From positions 1 through 23,440 of the forward strand of contig JAGWYC010000002.1 in the NCBI GenBank assembly GCA_018969565.1: a stretch of 23,440 nucleotides of DNA, written 5' to 3'. Of the stretch, positions 1 to 5,427 are shown in pieces (positions within the stretch are counted from its first letter, which is position 1; each line of letters starts with the position of its first letter). This DNA is from Bacteroidota bacterium. GTDB taxonomy: Bacteria > Bacteroidota > Bacteroidia > NS11-12g > UBA955. Made by a program: the position numbers and the translations under genes. The notes beneath the pieces were generated by a model. The model had not been told where the DNA came from, made no database searches, and saw only the letters and a list, made by a program, of their open reading frames with translations.

Positions 1-15
1 CACCTGATGTACTGA

Positions 16-645
16 TTATTTCGTGCGGCAGCCCACCACAGAGCAAATGGGGCATAACTCGGGGTTATGTCCTCGGGCCGGGCAGTATTTTCTTCCGAAG
101 AAAATAATTTGCAGATGCAGTTTGTTCCAGGAGGATTCGGGGAATAAACGCTTCAGGTCGCGCTCGGTTTGTTCTACATTTTTTGCCTGGCTCAGTTTCC
201 AGCGGTAGGCCAGGCGGTGTATGTGTGTATCTACGGGGAAGGCCGGATGACCGAAGGCCTGGCTCATCACCACGCTGGCGGTTTTATGTCCCACGCCGGG
301 CAGCTTTTCCAGGGCTTCGAAACTATCAGGTACGGCACCTCCGTGTTCGTCAATGATGATTTCAGACAGGCGATGGATGGCCTTACTCTTGGCCGGACTC
401 AGCCCACAGGGTTTGATAATCTCCCTGATTTCTTCCACATCCAGCTTCACCATATCATAAGGATTATCGGCTTGTGCGAACAGATGTGGTGTAATCTGGT
501 TTACCCGTTCATCCGTGCATTGTGCAGAAAGCAAAACCGCGATGAGCAAGGTATAAGCATCCTTGTGATCCAAGGGAACAGGAACCTCAGGGAACAGCGT
601 TTCCAGTTGTTGGTGAATCCAGGCGGCTCGTTCTTTTTTGTTCAT
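16..645 (-). CDS. nth: Endonuclease III (DNA glycosylase/AP lyase)
   Basis: Base-excision repair enzyme that removes oxidised pyrimidines and cuts the abasic site. The 209-residue length matches the family (E. coli Nth is 211). The helix-hairpin-helix LPGVGHKTA lies at about residues 115-123 with the catalytic lysine K121, and the catalytic aspartate D139 lies in PVDTHIHR. Four cysteines at the C-terminus (C188, C198, C201, C206) should hold the 4Fe-4S cluster. Their spacing is C-x9-C-x2-C-x4-C, whereas the E. coli enzyme has C-x6-C-x2-C-x5-C, so the cluster loop is longer at the front and shorter at the back. The gene starts 9 bp after the lplA stop on the same strand, so it is probably the last gene of that transcript. 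No separate promoter is visible. Family assignment is very secure; the effect of the altered loop is unknown. Confidence 0.96.
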   Translation of the reverse strand: MNKKERAAWIHQQLETLFPEVPVPLDHKDAYTLLIAVLLSAQCTDERVNQITPHLFAQADNPYDMVKLDVEEIREIIKPCGLSPAKSKAIHRLSEIIIDEHGGAVPDSFEALEKLPGVGHKTASVVMSQAFGHPAFPVDTHIHRLAYRWKLSQAKNVEQTERDLKRLFPESSWNKLHLQIIFFGRKYCPARGHNPELCPICSVVGCRTK

Positions 646-654
646 GAGGAAGGC

Positions 655-1620
655 TTAGTAAAAGGCGTTTTCAAAAAGGTCCAAGGGCACACCGGGCGGC
701 AACATCAGGGACAAATTATTCCAATCGGGCCGGTGGTGAAAAGAACCCGGCAATTCTTCAGACAAAGCGCTCAACACCATGTCGTTCAGGCTTACCGAAG
801 CTTCCACAATGATACCCTTTTCCACGGAAAGCGTGCAGGCCAGCATCCCTGCCGGCGTTTCCAATTCGCGCTCAAAACGGTAGCGCGGTCCATATCCAAA
901 AATCCATTCTTCCTGCACAAAGCGTTCAGCACTTAATTGTTTGATCGCGACCAGTTCATGCGGTTGATAATCATCCAGGCGGCTGTTTGGAAACACAACC
1001 CGGAGGTAATCGGCTATTTGGTTTTTAAAGGAATCCAGGTGCATGGGTGGATTCAGGAACGCTGAAATGTTTGCTACTTTGCTGCGCACGCTTTCCACCC
1101 CGTGGTGGCTGTAGTTGGCCACATGCCCACGGATGGCGTTACCCAGATTTTCCAGGTCGCTGCTATACAACAGGGTTCCATGGTGCAATACCTTTTGCCG
1201 ACGCTGGTTCAGGTGTTCTGCGTTTCCGCTGATTTTAAGACCTGCGGACAGAATATCGTTCCTTCCGCTGTGTTCTGCCGGAACGCCCATGGAGCGCAGC
1301 AAATCAACCAGGGGTTGGGTGTGACTGCGGAAGTCCACAGCCTGTTGGCGGTCTTGGTAACTTTTGATAAAGGAGAAGCAGATATTCCCGCTGTCGTGGA
1401 ATACCGTACCGCCGCCGGAAATTCTGCGGGCAATGCTAATGTTGTGCTGTTTGCAATAGGGGAAATCCACTTCTTTCAACACTACCTGGTGTTTACCGCA
1501 CACTACGGCGTTGTGGCTTTGCCAAATCAGGGCAACATCTTCATCACTGTGTTCCAGTAAATGCGCTTCAGCAGCCAGATGGAAATACACATCGGTGTTG
1601 GTATTGCAGATGATGCGCAT
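655..1620 (-). CDS. lplA: Lipoate-protein ligase A family
   Basis: Attaches lipoate through lipoyl-AMP to the lipoyl domains of 2-oxoacid dehydrogenase E2 and GcvH proteins in the cytoplasm. At 321 residues it is close to E. coli LplA (about 338). The N-terminal catalytic domain carries RRISGGGTVFHD at residues 65-76, the LKISG motif with catalytic-type K129, and HHGTLL at 146-151, all hallmarks of the LplA/LipB/BirA fold. A small C-terminal domain of about 80 residues follows, so it looks like a complete ligase rather than a LipM-type transferase. The odhA gene in this window encodes E1 of a complex whose E2 needs this modification, though the two are not adjacent. The gene lies 53 bp downstream of lptB and 9 bp upstream of nth. 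No -7 box is seen directly before its ATG, so read-through from lptB is likely. Confidence 0.92.
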   Translation of the reverse strand: MRIICNTNTDVYFHLAAEAHLLEHSDEDVALIWQSHNAVVCGKHQVVLKEVDFPYCKQHNISIARRISGGGTVFHDSGNICFSFIKSYQDRQQAVDFRSHTQPLVDLLRSMGVPAEHSGRNDILSAGLKISGNAEHLNQRRQKVLHHGTLLYSSDLENLGNAIRGHVANYSHHGVESVRSKVANISAFLNPPMHLDSFKNQIADYLRVVFPNSRLDDYQPHELVAIKQLSAERFVQEEWIFGYGPRYRFERELETPAGMLACTLSVEKGIIVEASVSLNDMVLSALSEELPGSFHHRPDWNNLSLMLPPGVPLDLFENAFY

Positions 1621-1673
1621 GGTCCCCCGGTGAATTTTCTTGCGATAAACGGTACAGTACGGGAAGCCCTGTT

Positions 1674-2423
1674 TCAGTTTTGCGGAGCGGTAGGGAATTT
1701 CCTGCGCAGCACAAAGTTTCTTCCCAGATAAACCTTGCGAACCATGGGGTCAGCGGCGAGTTCTTCGGCTGTACCCTGTTTCAGCAATTTTCCTTCAAAT
1801 AGCAGATAAGCCCGGTCCGTGATGCTCAAGGTTTCCTGAACGTTATGGTCTGTAATGAGGATGCCGATATTACGCTCTTTCAGCTTGGCTACAATGCTCT
1901 GGATATCTTCTACCGCAATGGGGTCAACCCCGGCAAAAGGTTCATCAAGCAGGATGAATTTAGGGTCGGTGGCCAGGGCACGGGCAATTTCTGTTCTGCG
2001 TCGTTCACCGCCACTCAACACCTTACCTTTATTGTGGCGCACACGGTTGAGACCAAACTCTTCCAGAAGCTCCTCCAGCTTTTCTTCTTGCCTGGCTTTT
2101 GAAAGAGAAGTCATTTCAAGCACGGCGCGCACGTTGTTCTCTACGCTGAGTTCCCTGAAAACCGAGGCCTCTTGAGGCAGGTAGCCAACGCCGAGTTGGG
2201 CGCGCCGGTACATAGGCAGTCTTGTAATATCTGTCTGGTCCAGAAAAATCCGGCCTGTATCAGGTTTCACCAAACCTACAAACATGTAGAAAGAGGTGGT
2301 TTTGCCGGCCCCATTCGGCCCGAGCAGACCCACGATTTCTCCCTGTTGCACCTCTACACTGACATCATCCACCACTTTTTTCTGGCGGTATTGTTTTACA
2401 AGGTGTTCGCTGCGCAGAAGCAT
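1674..2423 (-). CDS. lptB: LPS export ABC transporter ATPase LptB
   Basis: Cytoplasmic ATPase of the LptB2FG complex, which extracts lipopolysaccharide from the inner membrane and drives it across the Lpt bridge. The 249 residues contain all ABC motifs: Walker A GPNGAGKT (35-42), signature LSGGE (136-140), Walker B FILLDEP (156-162) and the switch histidine H193 in ITDHN. The C-terminal VYLGRNF motif is typical of LptB and separates it from other ABC ATPases. Its permease partners and LptA/LptC are not in this window. It follows obgE by 33 bp but has its own exact -7 box ending six bases before the ATG. That start is firm, because homologues begin right at the ABC fold and nothing upstream fits. 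Confidence 0.95.
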   Translation of the reverse strand: MLLRSEHLVKQYRQKKVVDDVSVEVQQGEIVGLLGPNGAGKTTSFYMFVGLVKPDTGRIFLDQTDITRLPMYRRAQLGVGYLPQEASVFRELSVENNVRAVLEMTSLSKARQEEKLEELLEEFGLNRVRHNKGKVLSGGERRRTEIARALATDPKFILLDEPFAGVDPIAVEDIQSIVAKLKERNIGILITDHNVQETLSITDRAYLLFEGKLLKQGTAEELAADPMVRKVYLGRNFVLRRKFPTAPQN

Positions 2424-2429
2424 GTGTTA

Positions 2430-2437
2430 CAAAGATA
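2430..2437 (-). promoter_or_regulatory. -7 promoter box of lptB (TATCTTTG)
   Basis: On the minus strand TATCTTTG matches the Bacteroidetes TAnnTTTG box exactly, with only six bases before the lptB ATG. No clear -33 TTG is seen at the usual distance. The 20 bases covering box and start (2421-2440) match those of obgE (3450-3469) with one difference. Transcription is expected to begin at or next to the start codon. Confidence 0.7.
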
Positions 2438-2456
2438 CAGGGTTGGCAGTGTAGCA

Positions 2457-3452
2457 TTAGATATCGCGGTTTATTTCAGTCCAGAGGCGGTCTTTAAGCG
2501 CCTGAAGACCCTCACCGGTGGCTGCGGAAAAGAAAAGAGGGTCTGTTCCGGCCATTTCTTCCTTAATAGCCAGTTTGAGTTCTTCGTCGAGCAAATCAGC
2601 TTTGCTGATGGCCACCACGCGGCGCTTATGCATGAGTTCCCGGTTAAACTGTTCCAGTTCATGAAGGAGCACCTTGAATTCTTCCGGGTGGCTTTTGCTG
2701 TCAGCCGGAATCAGAAACAGCAGCACGGCATTGCGCTCAATGTGTTTCAGGAAACGATGTCCCAGACCTTTTCCCTGGTGTGCGCCTTCAATGATGCCGG
2801 GGATATCGGCTACCACAAAACTTCTGAAATCGCGGTATTGCACCACACCAAGGTTGGGTTTTAAGGTGGTGAAGGGGTAATCGGCAATTTCCGGTTTGGC
2901 GGCGGTAATTACAGACAGAAGCGTGCTTTTTCCGGCATTGGGGAAGCCCACGAGGCCCACATCGGCAAGAAGTTTCAGTTCCAGGATCATCCACTCTTCC
3001 CGACCCGCCTCACCCGGTTGGGCATATTCCGGGGCCTGGTTGGTGGCGCTGACAAAGTGGGCATTTCCCAGACCTCCACGGCCACCGGGAACCAGCACAC
3101 GTTCTTCGCCGTCGTTGGTGATTTCAAACAAAAACTCACCGGTTTCCGCGTTACGGGCCACGGTTCCCAAGGGAACATCAAGAATTTCATTGCGGCCATC
3201 GGCTCCGGTCATCAGGGCACGACTGCCATTTACACCATCTCCGGCCATGATGTGTTTGCGGTATTTCAGGTGAAGCAGGGTCCAGAATTGGGCATTGCCG
3301 CGCAGAATGATGCTTCCACCTTTGCCGCCATTGCCACCATCAGGGCCACCCTTGGGGTTCATTTTTGTTCTGTTGAAGTGGCGGCTTCCGGCGCCGCCCT
3401 TGCCACTGCGGCAGCAGATTTTCACATAATCTATAAAGTTGGATTCCGCCAT
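2457..3452 (-). CDS. obgE: Obg family GTPase (ObgE/CgtA)
   Basis: Essential GTPase involved in 50S ribosome assembly and stress control. The start used gives 331 residues beginning MAESNFIDYV, the standard start in this phylum. An upstream in-frame ATG at 3476 adds eight unconserved residues and lies upstream of the promoter box, so it is rejected. Residues 1-160 form the glycine-rich Obg fold (GKGGAGS, PDGGNGGKGG). The G domain has P-loop GFPNAGKS (169-176), switch I FTTLKPN, G3 DIPG (216-219), G4 SKAD (283-286, in place of NKxD) and G5 SAATG (309-313). There is no C-terminal OCT extension, as is usual for this phylum. It is divergent from marR, with 94 bp between start codons, and heads the run toward lptB. 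Confidence 0.96.
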   Translation of the reverse strand: MAESNFIDYVKICCRSGKGGAGSRHFNRTKMNPKGGPDGGNGGKGGSIILRGNAQFWTLLHLKYRKHIMAGDGVNGSRALMTGADGRNEILDVPLGTVARNAETGEFLFEITNDGEERVLVPGGRGGLGNAHFVSATNQAPEYAQPGEAGREEWMILELKLLADVGLVGFPNAGKSTLLSVITAAKPEIADYPFTTLKPNLGVVQYRDFRSFVVADIPGIIEGAHQGKGLGHRFLKHIERNAVLLFLIPADSKSHPEEFKVLLHELEQFNRELMHKRRVVAISKADLLDEELKLAIKEEMAGTDPLFFSAATGEGLQALKDRLWTEINRDI

Positions 3453-3458
3453 GTGTTG

Positions 3459-3466
3459 CAAAGATA
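3459..3466 (-). promoter_or_regulatory. -7 promoter box of obgE (TATCTTTG)
   Basis: Exact TAnnTTTG on the minus strand, six bases before the obgE ATG. It is part of a 20-base module repeated at lptB. No -33 element is evident. Because the box sits inside the longer upstream reading frame, it also supports the start at 3452. Confidence 0.72.
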
Positions 3467-3509
3467 CAGCCCCCACCGAGCATCCCCTTTGGAGCTACGA
3501 CAAAAAATA

Positions 3510-3523
3510 ATTGTACATACAAT
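3510..3523. promoter_or_regulatory. Candidate MarR operator 1 over the marR promoter
   Basis: A perfect dyad ATTGTA-CA-TACAAT. It covers the TTG at 3511-3513, which sits 21 bases before the marR -7 box and would be its -33 element, so a bound regulator would block polymerase. An overlapping second dyad, ACAAT-CAAA-ATTGT, spans 3519-3532. TACAAT/ATTGTA half-sites resemble those known for OhrR-type MarR proteins. A near copy lies at 4020-4033 before pirin. Binding by the adjacent MarR protein is inferred. Confidence 0.6.
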
Positions 3524-3542
3524 CAAAATTGTCGTATCTTTG
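3511..3542 (+). promoter_or_regulatory. marR promoter (TTG-N21-TATCTTTG)
   Basis: The best full promoter in the window: -33 TTG at 3511-3513, a 21-base spacer and an exact -7 box TATCTTTG at 3535-3542, matching the Bacteroidetes sigma-A pattern. The GTG start of marR follows after four bases. The candidate operator dyads lie within the promoter. Confidence 0.75.
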
Positions 3543-3546
3543 CCTC

Positions 3547-4002
3547 GTGAAAATCGAAGACGAGGTACAAACCAAGAGTTTTCAGAGCGAGTTTCACAAG
3601 GCTCAGGTGAACATCATTTTCAGCGCTTGGTGGCTGAAGAACAAGATGTTGCCTTTCCTGCGCAGCCATGGATTATCGCATGAACAGTTCAATGTGATGC
3701 GCATAATTCGCGGTCAGAAGAACAAAGCTGTTTGTGTGAAGGATATCACCGCCAGGATGCTGGAGCGCAGCAGCAATACCACAAGAATTATTGATAAGCT
3801 CGAGGCAAAGGGTTTGGTTGCCCGCAGGCCAAGCCCTAATGACAAACGAGAATTACACATTGTGCTTACAGAAAGCGGCAGTGCCTTATTGAAGAAGATG
3901 GACCAGGAGTGGCTTGCAGGTGAGCCTGTACGCACAGGTCTTAACGAAGTAGAGGCCGGTATTTTGAATACCCTGCTGGACAAATTAAGAGACAACGAGT
4001 AA
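3547..4002 (+). CDS. MarR family transcriptional regulator
   Basis: Predicted dimeric winged-helix repressor of 151 residues. The GTG at 3547 is chosen because the encoded MKIEDE start matches the usual MarR length (about 35 residues before the helix containing HEQFNVMRI) and the only earlier candidate, TTG at 3511, is inside the promoter. The recognition helix is at about residues 70-86 (LERSSNTTRIIDKLEAKGL), followed by a wing with RRPSPNDKRELHI (93-105), including the conserved DKR. There is one cysteine, C63, so any thiol sensing would need a one-Cys mechanism. The downstream pirin and yceI, together with repeated dyads at its own promoter and before pirin, suggest autoregulation and local control, perhaps in response to electrophiles, quinones or peroxides. 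The ligand is unknown. Confidence 0.9.
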   Translation: MKIEDEVQTKSFQSEFHKAQVNIIFSAWWLKNKMLPFLRSHGLSHEQFNVMRIIRGQKNKAVCVKDITARMLERSSNTTRIIDKLEAKGLVARRPSPNDKRELHIVLTESGSALLKKMDQEWLAGEPVRTGLNEVEAGILNTLLDKLRDNE

Positions 4003-4019
4003 AAAAATTTAAACCATTA

Positions 4020-4033
4020 ACTGTACCTACAAT
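4020..4033. promoter_or_regulatory. Candidate MarR operator 2 before pirin
   Basis: ACTGTA-CC-TACAAT, the same dyad as at 3510-3523 with one arm mismatch. The 15-base stretches at 3512-3526 and 4022-4036 agree at 14 positions. It ends two bases before the pirin ATG. No TAnnTTTG box lies in the 33-base marR-pirin gap, so it may act as a roadblock or a secondary binding site, or have no effect. Confidence 0.45.
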
Positions 4034-4035
4034 CA

Positions 4036-4755
4036 ATGAACACTGTTTTTCATCCGGCCGGTTTAAGAGGACATGCCAATCATGGGTGGCTAAAAACCTG
4101 GCATTCTTTCAGCTTTGCCGGTTGGTACGATCCGAACAAAATACACTTCGGCGCCCTGAGGGTTCTGAATGACGATTATGTAGCCGGGGGCATGGGTTTT
4201 TCTACCCATCCGCATGACAATATGGAAATAGTAACCATCATGATGGATGGAACCTTGGAGCATCAGGACAGCATGGGACATCGTGAGTTACTGAGGGCAG
4301 GCGAAGTTCAGGCCATGAGTGCCGGCACCGGTATCATGCACAGCGAACGAAATGCGGATAAGACACAGCCACTTCATTTATTTCAGATCTGGATATTCCC
4401 CAGAGAAAAAAACACCACTCCGCGTTATGCACAGAAATCATTTGCGCAGCAAACAGCAGCTACCCCGAATAATTGGACCATGCTGGTGTCGCCCGATGCC
4501 GCTCAAGGAAGTCTGGAAATAGGGCAGGATGCCTGGTTTTCTATAGCGGATATTTCAAAGGATAACTCGCTGAACTATACACTTAAGAAAAGCGACAACG
4601 GCATTTATGTATTTGTGGTATCAGGCACCCTTGAAACAGCCGATATTGAACTGCATCACCGCGATGCACTGGGCATCACCGAAACAAACAGCATAGAAAT
4701 TAAGGCAAAAGAGGATAGTAAGGTTTTATTGATAGAGGTTCCTATGCATTGGTAA
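4036..4755 (+). CDS. Pirin family protein (bicupin, YhhW-like)
   Basis: A 239-residue two-cupin protein, close in length to E. coli YhhW (231), whose family includes quercetin 2,3-dioxygenases and redox-linked proteins. The metal ligands of the N-terminal cupin are present: H58 and H60 in THPHDN, then H102 and E104 in MHSERN. The conserved start FHPAGLRGHANHGWLKT is seen at residues 5-21. No signal peptide, so it should be cytoplasmic. It sits 33 bp after marR with a copy of the marR dyad in the gap, so it is likely a target of that regulator. The natural substrate cannot be told from sequence; quinone or flavonoid detoxification is a guess from family context. Confidence 0.93.
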   Translation: MNTVFHPAGLRGHANHGWLKTWHSFSFAGWYDPNKIHFGALRVLNDDYVAGGMGFSTHPHDNMEIVTIMMDGTLEHQDSMGHRELLRAGEVQAMSAGTGIMHSERNADKTQPLHLFQIWIFPREKNTTPRYAQKSFAQQTAATPNNWTMLVSPDAAQGSLEIGQDAWFSIADISKDNSLNYTLKKSDNGIYVFVVSGTLETADIELHHRDALGITETNSIEIKAKEDSKVLLIEVPMHW

Positions 4756-4826
4756 CCCCCCACAACTCCCCAACTCCGAAACTAACAAACTCCCCAACCA
4801 ACAGACACCCAAACTAACAAACCAAT
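4756..4826 (+). repeat. A/C-rich leader with direct repeats before yceI
   Basis: This 71-base gap has 63 A or C bases, only two G and six T. It contains a 12-base direct repeat AAACTAACAAAC (4779-4790 and 4811-4822) and an 11-base repeat AACTCCCCAAC (4764-4774 and 4788-4798). The transcript would be nearly free of secondary structure and has no Shine-Dalgarno sequence or -7 box. It may be an unstructured ribosome-loading leader or a degenerate intergenic repeat. Confidence 0.6.
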
Positions 4827-5366
4827 ATGGAAACGCAAACACAAAGCAACTGGGTTATCGACGTAGCCCACTCCGAAATTCAATTCAAAGTACGTCACAT
4901 GGTCATCAGCACCGTAACAGGTTATTTCCGCAAGTTTGAAGGCGGTTTCCAGATGCACGGTGAAGACTTCAGCACAGCCCGCATTTGGTTCAAGGCTGAC
5001 GTAAACAGTGTGGATACCAATTCAGAACAGCGCGATGGTCACCTGAAGAGTGCTGATTTCTTCGACGCGGAAAACCACCCCGAGCTGAGCTTCCAGAGCA
5101 CCGCCGTGCGCCACACCGAAGGCCACAATTATGAAGTGAGCGGAAACCTTACCCTGCGCGGTGTAAGCAAAGAAGTAGTGCTTCACGTGGAGCAAAACGG
5201 AACACTGGTAGATCCCTGGGGCATGACCCGCAGCGGCTACCACATTACCGGCAGCATCAACCGTAAGGATTACGGTCTGGCCTGGAGCGCAGTTACCGAA
5301 GCCGGCGGACTGGTTGTGTCTGATGATGTAAAACTGTACATCAACGCCGAACTGACCAAAGCCTAA
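4827..5366 (+). CDS. YceI family lipocalin-like protein
   Basis: A 179-residue member of the YceI family, whose beta-barrel fold binds long polyprenoid or amphiphilic lipids. The family pattern is complete: WVIDVAHSEIQFKVRHM at about residues 9-25, TGYFRKFEGGF, then LTLRGVSKEV near the middle and GLAWSAVTEAGGLVVSDDV near the C-terminus. There is no signal peptide, unlike periplasmic E. coli YceI, so this copy is probably cytoplasmic. It lies 71 bp after pirin on the same strand with no promoter box between, so cotranscription with marR-pirin is likely. A terminator-like hairpin follows. A stress role is inferred from context only. Confidence 0.93.
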   Translation: METQTQSNWVIDVAHSEIQFKVRHMVISTVTGYFRKFEGGFQMHGEDFSTARIWFKADVNSVDTNSEQRDGHLKSADFFDAENHPELSFQSTAVRHTEGHNYEVSGNLTLRGVSKEVVLHVEQNGTLVDPWGMTRSGYHITGSINRKDYGLAWSAVTEAGGLVVSDDVKLYINAELTKA

Positions 5367-5394
5367 ATTCCTTCAAACGGAAAAACATCAGAGC

Positions 5395-5427
5395 AAGCCG
5401 TTCCTGAATCAGGGGCGGCTTCTTTGT
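5395..5427. terminator. Terminator hairpin between yceI and odhA
   Basis: AAGCCG (5395-5400) pairs with CGGCTT (5416-5421), and CCTG-AAT-CAGG forms an inner stem between them. On the plus strand the weak U-rich tail CTTTGTTTA follows. The genes converge here with 61 bp between stop codons, so the hairpin could serve both strands, but neither tail is a strong U-run directly after the stem. Confidence 0.6.

Noticed and set aside
3511..3546. TTG start for the MarR protein at 3511
   Set aside because: This places the first 12 codons over the -33 and -7 promoter elements; the GTG at 3547 gives the normal MarR length.
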